The position numbers and the translations under genes are program-made. The notes under the pieces were generated by a model. The model was not told the origin of the DNA and made no database searches. It saw nothing but the letters and a program-made list of their open reading frames with translations. Shown piece by piece: positions 7,374 to 14,239 of a DNA stretch of 14,239 bases. The DNA is taken from positions 1-14,239 of the forward strand of contig DIUB01000155.1 in assembly GCA_002422265.1 (NCBI GenBank), given 5' to 3'. The stretch is from Geobacter sp. UBA6169. Its GTDB lineage: Bacteria; Desulfobacterota; Desulfuromonadia; Geobacterales; Pseudopelobacteraceae. Position 1 is the stretch's first letter. Each line of letters begins with the position of its first letter.

Positions 7374-8728
7374 CCGGGCATCTTCCATCATCACCAGGAC
7401 GGTTCAGTATCGCCACCCTGGGCTGCAAGGTAAACCAGTTTGAGACCGCAGCCATGATCGAACAGCTGCAGGCAGCAGGCTGGCAGCAGGTACCCTTTGG
7501 CGAACCGGCAGAACTGTGCCTGATCAACAGCTGTACGGTTACGGCCAAAAGCGATGCTGAGACGCGACGGCTGATCCGCCGTGCACGCCGCTCCAACCCC
7601 CTGGCTCGGATAGTTGCCACCGGCTGTTCCGCACAGGTCGCCCCGCATAACCTGATCAAGCTGGCTGAGGTTGATCAGATCCTGGGCAACCAGGAAAAGC
7701 TGCGGCTGTGTCACCACCTGCAGCAGGGCAGGCATCAGGTCAGTAATCTGAACGATCTCCCGACCGGCAGCCCTCTGCGGCTGACCAGTTTTGCCGATCA
7801 TATCAGGGCTTTTCTGCAGGTACAGAACGGCTGCAACACCGGCTGCAGTTACTGCATTGTCCCCACCGCACGAGGCCCCAGCCGTTCGGTAGCGTTTGAC
7901 GAGGTACTGCTGGCTGCCCGCGAGCTGGCCGGGCGGGGCTTTCAGGAGCTGGTGCTGACCGGCATTCACCTGGGAGCCTACGGGCTTGATCTTTCACCTC
8001 CCTGCAGCTTGCTGGAACTGGTGCAACGGCTGACAAGCGAAATGATCGTCCCCCGGCTGCGACTGGGATCGATTGAACCGAACGAGCTGACTGATGATCT
8101 GCTGGCACTGTTCTGCAATGCATCATCAATCTGCCCGCACCTGCATATTCCACTACAGAGTGGCAGTGATAGCGTACTGGTCAGAATGGGGCGTCCCTAC
8201 AGCACCGATTTTTTCCGTGGCCGGATTGAGCAGGCAGCCCGGCTGCTGCCGGATGCCTTTATTGCGGCAGACCTGATTGCCGGATTCCCTGGCGAAACCG
8301 AGGCCGAACATGCCGAAACCTGTCGTTTTGTAGCGTCGCTGCCTCTGGCTGACCTGCATGTCTTCCCTTACTCTTCCCGACCGGGCACCAGGGCCGCTGC
8401 CATGCCGGGCCACCTGCAGCCCCGGCTGATCAAGGAACGGGCCGAGCAACTGCGTGCCATTGCCGCAGATAAACGTCAGGCCTTCAGCCGGCGTTTTATC
8501 GGCAAGACGCTGCAGGTACTGGGACAGCGCCACCACAGAGCAACCGGCCAGATGAACGGCATTGCCCGAAATTACCTTGAAGTTGCCTATCCGGCATCAC
8601 CCGACTTGCGTAATCAGGAAGTTGTGGTACAGATCCTACAGATGGTACAAGGACAGCTCCAGGGCACCTGTATTGAAGCCTGTCACCCCACATATCGGAA
8701 GGAACCAGACCATGACCACATCCCTTGA
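7370..8728 (+). CDS. mtaB: tRNA (t6A37) methylthiotransferase MtaB, radical SAM
   Basis: This 452-residue enzyme should add a methylthio group to C2 of N6-threonylcarbamoyladenosine 37 in tRNAs reading ANN codons, giving ms2t6A. The N-terminal UPF0004 domain supplies three cluster ligands, C19 (LGCKVNQFE), C55 (NSCTVT) and C86 (TGCSAQ). The radical SAM cluster motif is C155-x3-C159-x2-C162 (CNTGCSYC). A TRAM-like RNA-binding tail follows from about residue 380. LGCKVNQFE is the form typical of MtaB; MiaB usually has GCQMN and RimO a different signature. The ATG overlaps the upstream stop as ATGA with no good Shine-Dalgarno, so translation is probably coupled. The length is slightly greater than usual. 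Confidence 0.95.
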   Translation: MTGHLPSSPGRFSIATLGCKVNQFETAAMIEQLQAAGWQQVPFGEPAELCLINSCTVTAKSDAETRRLIRRARRSNPLARIVATGCSAQVAPHNLIKLAEVDQILGNQEKLRLCHHLQQGRHQVSNLNDLPTGSPLRLTSFADHIRAFLQVQNGCNTGCSYCIVPTARGPSRSVAFDEVLLAARELAGRGFQELVLTGIHLGAYGLDLSPPCSLLELVQRLTSEMIVPRLRLGSIEPNELTDDLLALFCNASSICPHLHIPLQSGSDSVLVRMGRPYSTDFFRGRIEQAARLLPDAFIAADLIAGFPGETEAEHAETCRFVASLPLADLHVFPYSSRPGTRAAAMPGHLQPRLIKERAEQLRAIAADKRQAFSRRFIGKTLQVLGQRHHRATGQMNGIARNYLEVAYPASPDLRNQEVVVQILQMVQGQLQGTCIEACHPTYRKEPDHDHIP

Positions 8729-9659
8729 TGAAGCCCTGAAACGGACCAGCCTGTCCCGCTCAAACCAGATGGAGATGCTGACCTTCCGCCTGAGTGACGG
8801 TCAGCTGTACGGTATCAACGTATTCAAGATCATTGAGATCCTTGAAAGCCCGCGCCGTTTTGACCGGATGCCCCACAGCCATCCGGCAGTCAAGGGGGCG
8901 GTGGATTTTCGCGGTAAACCGATTGTGGTCATTGATCTTTCCGAGGCCCTGGGTATGGAACCGGTGCCCTTTGACCAGCAACTGGCCTACCTGATTATCT
9001 GCGAGTACAGCCGGCAGCTGAACGCCTTTGTGATTGCCATGCCGGAAACGCTTTTAACCAGGGGATGGGACGAGATCCACAAGCCGGACGGTGTGCAGGC
9101 CAAATCACTGGTGGCTGTGGGGTACAGCGACAGCGGTGAGACGATCCTGCTACTGGATATTGAGGGAATTTTAAGCGAGATAATCGGCTACGGCATTGAG
9201 ATGCGTGACGAGCTGACCAGCCAGGGGGTGCAGACTCAAGGCAGGCGGATCATGCTGATCGATGATTCTCGCACTGCCCTGACCATGATGCAGCAGACCT
9301 TGACCAAGCTGGGGTTTGAGCATGAATCCCATACCTCGGCCGTGCAGGCACTGAACGCGATCAAACAGCTTGAGAACCAGGGAGAACCACCCAGCTGTGA
9401 TCTGATTGTCTGTGATATCGAGATGCCCGGCATGGACGGCTTCACCTTTACCCGTACCGTGCGGGAACTGTCTTCCTACAACAACACCAAAATCATCCTG
9501 CATAGTTCCATGAGCAACCCCACCAACCGCCTGAAGGCAGAAGAGGCCGGTGCTGACGACTTTGTTGCCAAGTTTGATCCCACCACCCTGGCAGAACACC
9601 TGTTCAAGGCGCTGGGGATTGCCACCAATGATGATGATCTGTTTATTACCCCAACCTGA
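8712..9659 (+). CDS. cheV: Chemotaxis coupling protein CheV (CheW-REC)
   Basis: This 315-residue cytosolic protein couples chemoreceptors to the CheA kinase and is tuned by phosphorylation. Residues about 20-165 form a CheW-like domain (FRLSDGQLYGINVFKIIEIL, then VDFRGKPIVVIDL). Residues about 178-300 form a receiver domain with all key residues: D184/D185 (LIDDS), phospho-acceptor D235 (VCDIEMPGMDG), S265/S266 and K287. The start at 8712 is preferred over an in-frame ATG at 8562 because that one lies deep inside mtaB and adds sequence unrelated to CheW. GGAAGGA precedes the chosen start. The gene overlaps mtaB by 17 nt in another frame, so co-transcription is likely. No other chemotaxis gene is in the window. 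A CheW-REC order makes a plain response regulator unlikely. Confidence 0.95.
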   Translation: MTTSLDEALKRTSLSRSNQMEMLTFRLSDGQLYGINVFKIIEILESPRRFDRMPHSHPAVKGAVDFRGKPIVVIDLSEALGMEPVPFDQQLAYLIICEYSRQLNAFVIAMPETLLTRGWDEIHKPDGVQAKSLVAVGYSDSGETILLLDIEGILSEIIGYGIEMRDELTSQGVQTQGRRIMLIDDSRTALTMMQQTLTKLGFEHESHTSAVQALNAIKQLENQGEPPSCDLIVCDIEMPGMDGFTFTRTVRELSSYNNTKIILHSSMSNPTNRLKAEEAGADDFVAKFDPTTLAEHLFKALGIATNDDDLFITPT

Positions 9660-10041
9660 ACATGATCACTTCAGCCTCGGCCACCACCTGGCCGTCAAGC
9701 TCTGCCCACCCTTTGACATCCACCAGACGCCGCCGCTCGCCGGTCACCTCACCGATCACCCTGATGGTTGATCCGGTGGGGACCGGCGCACGGTAACGCA
9801 GCTTCAGCTCACTGGTCACCACCTGCAGGCCGGTACCCATGCAGGCCTGGGCGCAGATCTCGTCCAGCAGGGCCGAGATGATGCCGCCGTGGGTGATCCC
9901 CTGCCAGCCCTGAAAGTGCTCGGCAATCTGTACCGTGGTCTCGGCCCGGCGCAGCTCCGGCTCTATCTGAAAAACCGCCTTCAGCCCGATCGGGTTATCC
10001 TTGCCGCAGATAAAACAGCGACCATCATCAACAACGTCCAT
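9646..10041 (-). CDS. PaaI-type hotdog-fold acyl-CoA thioesterase
   Basis: This 131-residue protein has an N-terminal CFICGKDNPIGL motif, the zinc-ribbon-like lead common in this thioesterase subgroup. A hotdog helix follows with HGGIISALLDE (HGG at 51-53, candidate catalytic D60 or E61). The usual C-terminal strands (RYRAPVPTGSTI, GEVTGERRR) complete the fold. It should hydrolyse an acyl- or aryl-CoA; the substrate cannot be read from sequence. The start at 10041 has AAGGAG 9 nt upstream, whereas a longer in-frame frame to 10095 adds atypical residues and lacks such a site. It is the last gene of the minus-strand run, 69 nt after the diadenylate-cyclase-like gene. Its 3' end overlaps cheV convergently by 14 nt, so no dedicated terminator fits between them. 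Confidence 0.88.
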   Translation of the reverse strand: MDVVDDGRCFICGKDNPIGLKAVFQIEPELRRAETTVQIAEHFQGWQGITHGGIISALLDEICAQACMGTGLQVVTSELKLRYRAPVPTGSTIRVIGEVTGERRRLVDVKGWAELDGQVVAEAEVIMFRLG

Positions 10042-10110
10042 ACTCCTCAACTCCTTACCGCCGAAAACACTTAACACAGAGCAACCGGGTTTCAAAAGTT
10101 CTGCAGGTCT

Positions 10111-11385
10111 TTATCCAAACCGGTACACCAGCCTGCCATCCTGATAACACTCGATCGGCCCGTCTTGCGACACCTTGATCACCTTGCCGAAGAACGAGGC
10201 GGCAATGGCAGCAGTGGTTCGACCGCCTCCGGTGACCATTTCGCGGGCATGGGAGGTATCGATAATAAAACCGGTCTCCAGCAGCTTGCCCTTATTGTCA
10301 AGTACCGTCATACCGTCGGAGGAGAGTATCCGCAGCAGAATACCGGACTGTTTGAGCTGGGCAATGGTCTGCCCCTTGACCTGGCTGATCAGCAGGCGAC
10401 CCACCGGGTCATCACCGCCGACTGAACCTTTTTTGAGGGTGGCCAGATGGCGCGGGGTACCGGCATGGATCAGGATAACCGTGCCGTGGCGCTGTTTGGA
10501 AACGGCGTAAAGGGTCCAGAGCAGATCATCTATGGTCTCACTTTCGATACTGTCGGCCAGAAAGGAACGAAAGATGTCCGGATCAAAGATGGCCCAGACC
10601 CCTTTGCGCCGGATCAGCAGTTTGGCCGGACTGATCAGCACCTCGATTTCCGACACCTCGTTGACGGTAATGGCAAAGGCACCGCTGCCGCTGCGCCGCA
10701 CCAGAGAAAACAGCTCTCGTTGGGTCAGGCGCTCAATATCGGTCTGTCCACAGATCCCGGAGGTACGCAATACGCCGATTACCTGCATCTGGATGGTGGC
10801 AATGAAGAAGAGGTTGTTGCCGTCAATAAAACGATAGGTGAGCGGGTTGTCCAGGAAATTGGGGGTTACATGTTGATGTGGCTGCAAAGGAATCAGCGTA
10901 TGCCTGCGCTCCTTGATGGTCTTGCGCAGTGCCGGCTCAGTGGTTCGATGCACCAGAAATCCGGTGGTGGCCGGTTTGCCCTCATATCGTTGATAAGAGA
11001 GGCTCTTCAGCAGCTGAATCAGCTGCTGGATCGGCCAAAACCCTTTGCTGCGGTCACCCCGAAGAAAGCGGGCGACGGTAATATCCATAATGGAGGCCAG
11101 CAATGCCGTACGAAAATGAGCGGCATATCCTTCCAGCTTGAAACCGCTGTACAGGCCACTGAAAGCGGTCAGCAACTCGGCACAGAACTGCAGTTCTGTC
11201 TTGGTAAAGGCCAATCCTTCCCGGATTGCAGAAAAACAGTAGGGCTGCCCTTCAATGGTCAGGGACTGCACCAGCCTTCCCTCCCCTGTTCTGGACTGAT
11301 CGTCACCGACTCGCAAGTCCACGTCAGCACCGCCCAACAGGGCACTGACCGAGGGGCTGATGGCATCAAAGACATTTAACGGCAT
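10111..11385 (-). CDS. Protein with C-terminal diadenylate cyclase-like (DAC/DisA_N) domain, altered active-site motif
   Basis: This protein has 424 residues, with no signal peptide and no clear membrane segment. The C-terminal part, about 285-424, resembles the DAC fold that makes c-di-AMP. A helix then a strand (RHGTVILIHAG) comes first, then a DGA-like motif changed to SDGMTVLD (DGM at 357-359). After that comes TGGGRTTA (385-392), where canonical DisA has TGMRHRTA. The RHR triplet is therefore replaced by GRT (388-390). Residues 1-280 are not a family I can name surely. They contain a helical part (60-130) and a mixed alpha/beta part, and may be one of the sensor domains (DACNV-like) described N-terminal to proteobacterial DAC domains. 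The start is 9 nt after the nadE stop with a weak AGGGA site. Possible roles are a divergent cyclase or a nucleotide-binding sensor. The DAC homology is fairly sure; activity is not. Confidence 0.75.
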   Translation of the reverse strand: MPLNVFDAISPSVSALLGGADVDLRVGDDQSRTGEGRLVQSLTIEGQPYCFSAIREGLAFTKTELQFCAELLTAFSGLYSGFKLEGYAAHFRTALLASIMDITVARFLRGDRSKGFWPIQQLIQLLKSLSYQRYEGKPATTGFLVHRTTEPALRKTIKERRHTLIPLQPHQHVTPNFLDNPLTYRFIDGNNLFFIATIQMQVIGVLRTSGICGQTDIERLTQRELFSLVRRSGSGAFAITVNEVSEIEVLISPAKLLIRRKGVWAIFDPDIFRSFLADSIESETIDDLLWTLYAVSKQRHGTVILIHAGTPRHLATLKKGSVGGDDPVGRLLISQVKGQTIAQLKQSGILLRILSSDGMTVLDNKGKLLETGFIIDTSHAREMVTGGGRTTAAIAASFFGKVIKVSQDGPIECYQDGRLVYRFG

Positions 11386-11394
11386 GGCTGTTCC

Positions 11395-12216
11395 CTACTT
11401 TCCCCAGTCGCGGGAATAACGGAAATCACGGTCGATGGTGCGGCCGGACACCTTGGCAATCACCGGCAGCCGACGCTTGAAATGGGAGTTCTGAACCTTG
11501 GCATAGACCGTGTCAACAAATTCACGGGCAAAACCTGTTGCAACCAGTTCGTCGGTAGTGGCCCGCTGATCCACCATCCGATAGAGCAGCTCATCAACCT
11601 CGCGGTAGGTAAAACCCAGCTCCTCTTCATCGGTCTGACCCGCCCAGAGGTCGGCAGACGGCTGTTTATCAATCACCGGCTGCGGCACCCCCACCTCTGC
11701 CGAGAGCTGCCATACCTGGCTCTTGTACAGATCACCGATCGGATTGAGGGCGCTGGCCATGTCACCGTAGAGAGTGCCGTACCCCAAAAGCAGTTCGGTC
11801 TTGTTGCTGGTACCCAGCACCAGGGCACCGTTCAGGGCCGAATGATCAAACAGGATTGTCATCCGCTCACGGGCCATCTTGTTCCCTCGCCGCATGGCAT
11901 TGGCATCGGGAAACTGATCAAAATAGGCATCCACCATCGACGTAATCGGAATAACGCAGTACTGCACGCCGCTGGCCTCGGCCACCAGTCGGGCATGGGC
12001 CTCAGACTCCGGGTTGCTGGTCTTGTACGGCATGCAGATGGCAGAGACGTTTTCCGGCCCCAGGGCCTCGGCAGCCAGATGGCAGACCAGGGCTGAATCA
12101 ATACCGCCGGACAGCCCCAGCACTGCCTTTTTCGCTCCCACTTTCCAGATCTCATCCTGCAGGAATCCGATCAGGATCCGACGCACCAGACTGGTATTAA
12201 TGATCAAGCTGGACAT
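11395..12216 (-). CDS. nadE: NAD+ synthetase, synthetase subunit
   Basis: This 273-residue cytosolic enzyme of the N-type ATP pyrophosphatase family amidates nicotinic acid adenine dinucleotide to NAD+, the final step of NAD synthesis. The ATP-binding P-loop is SGGIDSA (36-42). Later blocks GTSNKTELLLGYGTLYGD and SADLWAGQTDEEELGF are typical of NadE substrate-binding regions. The length is that of stand-alone NadE without a fused glutaminase domain. The upstream gene is a nitrilase-type glutaminase whose TGA shares one base with this ATG (TGATG), and AAAGGAG lies 6 nt before the start. Both facts point to a coupled two-subunit glutamine-dependent enzyme. The diadenylate-cyclase-like gene follows 9 nt later. 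Confidence 0.96.
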   Translation of the reverse strand: MSSLIINTSLVRRILIGFLQDEIWKVGAKKAVLGLSGGIDSALVCHLAAEALGPENVSAICMPYKTSNPESEAHARLVAEASGVQYCVIPITSMVDAYFDQFPDANAMRRGNKMARERMTILFDHSALNGALVLGTSNKTELLLGYGTLYGDMASALNPIGDLYKSQVWQLSAEVGVPQPVIDKQPSADLWAGQTDEEELGFTYREVDELLYRMVDQRATTDELVATGFAREFVDTVYAKVQNSHFKRRLPVIAKVSGRTIDRDFRYSRDWGK

Positions 12217-13064
12217 CAGCGGCTCCTTTCCTGCTCAATACGGGATAATTCCCGCAGGGTGAGGTTCAGTCGCTCATCCCGCAACAGTGGCGCATTGATC
12301 CGCTCACGCCGCAGGTCGGCATCATGGAACCGGCCAATGGTCAGAGACGGTTCGAACTCCGGGGCAGCAGCGCTGATCGCACCTGACGGGCTCACCAGAT
12401 GGGAGCCGCCCCAGAACCCGACACCATCCTCATATCCGACCCGGTTGACATAGACGACCCGGCAGGTCAGAAAACGTGCCGTGGAACTGGTCAGGGTACG
12501 CCAGGCCGTAGCAGTACCCAGCTCGTCAGTATCCATACCCCGTCCGGGACTACTGGAAAGGCAGACCAGGGTGGTGGCGCCGTCCATGGCCAACAGGTAC
12601 GGCGCCGAGAGGTGCCACATATCTTCGCAGACCAGCAGCCCTATCCGGCCAAATCTGGTATCAAAGGCCCGGAAACGGTCGCCGCGTCCCAGATAACGCT
12701 GTTCATCAAACAAGCCGTAGGTGGGCAGATAGACCTTACGGTGCAGATGCCGTAGCTGGCCCCCTTCAAACCAGGCCGCACTGTTGTAAAACTGATAGTC
12801 CGGTGTCACCTCAACAAATCCCACCGCCAGGCTGATCTGCTGTGAAAGCCTTGCCAGGTGTGCCAGTTCCGGGCTGTCAAGGGTCAGGGCCACTTCAGGC
12901 ACCAGGTCTTTCAAAAAATAGCCGGTCAGGGCCAGTTCCGGCAAGACAGCCAGATCAGCCTTGCAGGCAATGGCCTGCTCAACCTGTGCCGTGATCAGCT
13001 CCAGATTATCCTGAATCCGCCCCAGCTTGGGTTTGATCTGCAGCAAGGCAACACTGAAATCCAT
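12216..13064 (-). CDS. Nitrilase-family glutaminase, probable ammonia-supplying partner of NadE
   Basis: This is a 282-residue carbon-nitrogen hydrolase with the catalytic triad visible as E43 (LPELALTGY), K110 (HRKVYLPTYG) and C146 (LVCEDMW). The PELALTGY and CEDxW forms are those of the glutaminase domain that is fused to NadE in glutamine-dependent NAD synthetases. Here it is a separate gene with a one-base stop/start overlap with nadE, so I infer it supplies ammonia from glutamine to that enzyme. The ATG at 13064 is chosen over a GTG at 13082 because AAGGAG sits 6 nt before it, inside the end of yraN, and the protein then begins at the first beta strand. Another amidase function within the nitrilase superfamily cannot be excluded. 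Confidence 0.9.
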   Translation of the reverse strand: MDFSVALLQIKPKLGRIQDNLELITAQVEQAIACKADLAVLPELALTGYFLKDLVPEVALTLDSPELAHLARLSQQISLAVGFVEVTPDYQFYNSAAWFEGGQLRHLHRKVYLPTYGLFDEQRYLGRGDRFRAFDTRFGRIGLLVCEDMWHLSAPYLLAMDGATTLVCLSSSPGRGMDTDELGTATAWRTLTSSTARFLTCRVVYVNRVGYEDGVGFWGGSHLVSPSGAISAAAPEFEPSLTIGRFHDADLRRERINAPLLRDERLNLTLRELSRIEQERSR

Positions 13065-13075
13065 GGGATACTCCT

Positions 13076-13456
13076 TCACCACGCAAGGTCAAATGCATTG
13101 GGAATATGCTCAATTGCAGGCTCTGCATCATGCAACAACAAAACCGCAATCACATCGAACCGGGCCGGGCTGTTCTGCAACCTGTTTTTTGCCAGCCAGA
13201 TCAGGGCAGCTTTACTGATCTGATGCTGCTTGCGCGGTGTAACCGCCAGTTGTGGCACGCCGTAGGCCAGGTTACGGCGAGTCTTGACTTCAACAAAGGC
13301 GATACACCCCTGACGGTCGCGGGCCACGATATCCACTTCACCGCCACGACTTTTGAAGTTACGCTCGAGGATCGTATACCCCTGCTGTTTCAGAAAGACT
13401 GCGGCAGCCTCTTCACCCTGCTGCCCCAGCGCCTGATTGCGCACCCCTTTCAGCAC
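13076..13456 (-). CDS. yraN: YraN family (UPF0102) endonuclease-fold protein
   Basis: This 126-residue protein has the family's full pattern: GEEAAAVFLKQQGYTILERN at the N-terminus, then GEVDIVARD and FVEVKTRR. These give the restriction-endonuclease-like core residues E16, E40, D42, E56 and K58 of a PD-(D/E)xK fold. A nucleic-acid processing role is presumed for the family; the target is not established. The start is a GTG with AAAGGA five bases upstream, 13 nt after the yhbY stop. Its stop codon overlaps the Shine-Dalgarno sequence of the downstream glutaminase gene, so the two are probably translated in sequence. The length is normal for the family. Confidence 0.93.
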   Translation of the reverse strand: MLKGVRNQALGQQGEEAAAVFLKQQGYTILERNFKSRGGEVDIVARDRQGCIAFVEVKTRRNLAYGVPQLAVTPRKQHQISKAALIWLAKNRLQNSPARFDVIAVLLLHDAEPAIEHIPNAFDLAW

Positions 13457-13469
13457 AGCCGTCCTTTGC

Positions 13470-13769
13470 TCAATCCGGGTTGACGGGAAGGACGATCACC
13501 GGCTTTTCAGCCGGACGGTACAACAGGAAGGTCTTGCCCAGCACCTGGGCAATCTCGGCGCCGGTAGCCTCTGCAAGCCCTTCAGCGGCTTCATGGCGAT
13601 CCAGCAGGCAGTTCTCCAGCACCTTGACCTTGACCAGTTCATGGCAGGCCAGAGCGGCATCAGCCTCTTTGATAAATCCCTCTTCCAGCTCGTTCTTGCC
13701 GATCAGCAGCACCGGCTTGAGGCTGTGCCCCAGGCCGCGCAAATGTCGTTTCTGTTTACCGGTTAACAT
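13470..13769 (-). CDS. yhbY: YhbY family CRM-domain RNA-binding protein
   Basis: This 99-residue protein is one CRM domain, the fold found in YhbY, which associates with pre-50S ribosomal particles, and in plant intron-splicing factors. It shows the usual order: LTGKQKRHLRGLGHSLKPV, IGKNELEEGF, HELVKVKVL, then GKTFLLYRP. The RNA-contacting GxxG loop reads GKNE (24-27), so the second glycine is replaced by Glu. The start at 13769 is the family start and has AAGGAA about 7 nt upstream; a longer frame to 13889 adds unrelated residues. It is the first gene of the six-gene minus-strand run and lies divergent from the hopene cyclase gene across 220 bp. I found no convincing promoter for it there. 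Confidence 0.92.
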   Translation of the reverse strand: MLTGKQKRHLRGLGHSLKPVLLIGKNELEEGFIKEADAALACHELVKVKVLENCLLDRHEAAEGLAEATGAEIAQVLGKTFLLYRPAEKPVIVLPVNPD

Positions 13770-13989
13770 ATCTGACTTCCTTGTCCTTTCTGTCTGCGTA
13801 CACAATTGCATTGCTATAGCACAGCCTTGAACCATGCTGCCAGTAGAAACCGGTGCAGAAAACAGGGCTTCTGTAAAGAATATGTACAATTGCTCTGTGT
13901 TATGCTATTTGCTACAGCTTTGCTGTCTGAACAACCGTTCGGCGGTTACTGATAGCAGCCAACAAACCAGACTAGAAAGAGGTTACTGC

Positions 13990-14239
13990 ATGAAGACCAG
14001 TAAATACCCTATCTCCTTTGCTTTAACGTCATTTAACGGTGCAGCGGCTGCACCGCAGGAACTGCCGGTCACCGACACCACTGCCAAGACTTCTGCCAAG
14101 ATTCACCACCTGACCACCACCATCTGGAAGAAAATGGAAGGGCGGTCCGGCAATCCGCTGGACAAGAGTATCGAGTTGACCCGCGACTTCTTCTTCCGTG
14201 AGCAGCTGCCGGAGGGCTACTGGTGGGCCGAACTGGAAT
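13990..14239 (+). CDS. shc: Squalene-hopene cyclase, partial: N-terminal 83 residues
   Basis: I translated this frame by hand; it stays open to the window edge. After a variable N-terminus (MKTSKYPISFALTSFNG) it contains FFFREQLPEGYWWAELE. This is the N-terminal QW-type motif of squalene-hopene cyclases, which cyclise squalene to hopene on the inner membrane for hopanoid synthesis. The active-site DxDD motif lies beyond the window. The start has GAAAGAGG about 7 nt upstream. A possible extended -10 box (TGTTATGCT, 13898-13906) lies about 85 nt ahead, without a good -35. The 13770-13989 gap separates it from the divergent yhbY gene. Confusion with an oxidosqualene cyclase is possible on so short a piece but less likely in this context. 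Confidence 0.88.
   Translation, partial: MKTSKYPISFALTSFNGAAAAPQELPVTDTTAKTSAKIHHLTTTIWKKMEGRSGNPLDKSIELTRDFFFREQLPEGYWWAELE

Noticed and set aside
7391..7969. 192-residue minus-strand open frame opposite mtaB
   Set aside because: The plus strand encodes the cysteine motifs of MtaB; the antisense frame shows no family features.
10447..11379. 310-residue plus-strand open frame opposite the diadenylate-cyclase-like gene
   Set aside because: It is long, but the minus-strand frame has DAC-type motifs and fits the tight operon spacing. The plus-strand translation is rich in Gly/Gln/His with no domain, typical of a shadow frame.
11482..12096. 204-residue plus-strand open frame opposite nadE
   Set aside because: It lies wholly inside nadE, which has unmistakable P-loop and substrate motifs.
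13065..13082. GTG start at 13082 for the nitrilase-type glutaminase
   Set aside because: The ATG at 13064 has a near-ideal AAGGAG at 6-nt spacing, and the family normally begins at that point.
13935..13949. Short hairpin AACCG-TTCGG-CGGTT in the hopene cyclase leader
   Set aside because: The stem is only 5 bp with no T-run and no known regulatory RNA context; it is too weak to call a terminator or riboswitch.

Overview
The window looks like a chromosomal segment of a Geobacter-type deltaproteobacterium (Desulfuromonadales). No ribosomal or phylogenetic marker is present, so this is inference from gene content: a squalene-hopene cyclase start, a DUF3373-like outer-membrane protein, a DUF748 (AsmA-like) giant protein, CheV, and a split glutamine-dependent NAD synthetase. 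A Geobacter/Trichlorobacter lovleyi-like organism would fit the moderate GC and the protein sequences, but I cannot confirm the species. Genes are densely packed, often overlapping by 1-17 nt, and I see no transposase, phage gene, CRISPR array or tRNA.

Left part (1-3517, all minus strand). The 5' part of a HAD-family GMP/IMP nucleotidase (yrfG-like) runs off the left edge. Next comes a 353-bp gene-free stretch with a strong terminator and a diverged inverted repeat. A large outer-membrane beta-barrel protein follows, carrying a methionine-rich AT-rich insert. Upstream of it is a two-gene unit: a canonical ferritin followed 7 nt later by a small four-cysteine DUF1450-like protein. A clear sigma-70-like promoter lies in front of ferritin.

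Middle part (3669-9659, plus strand). A 1234-residue membrane-anchored AsmA/DUF748-like protein, mtaB (tRNA methylthiotransferase) and cheV overlap in series (4 nt and 17 nt) and probably form one transcript. The AsmA-like gene contains an in-frame stretch that looks like intergenic repeat DNA (tandem GGGTCAAGGGGCA copies plus the widespread 'gagcctgtcgaag' palindromic repeat).

Right part (9646-13769, minus strand). A six-gene run reads, in transcription order, yhbY (ribosome-associated RNA-binding protein), yraN (nuclease-fold protein), a nitrilase-type glutaminase, nadE, a protein with a C-terminal diadenylate-cyclase-like domain whose RHR motif is altered, and a PaaI-type thioesterase. The glutaminase and NadE together should act as a split glutamine-dependent NAD synthetase. 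The degenerate cyclase-like gene is 9 nt behind nadE and is the most intriguing gene here. The thioesterase gene ends inside cheV (14-nt convergent overlap). At the right edge, divergent from yhbY, a squalene-hopene cyclase gene begins and runs out of the window.
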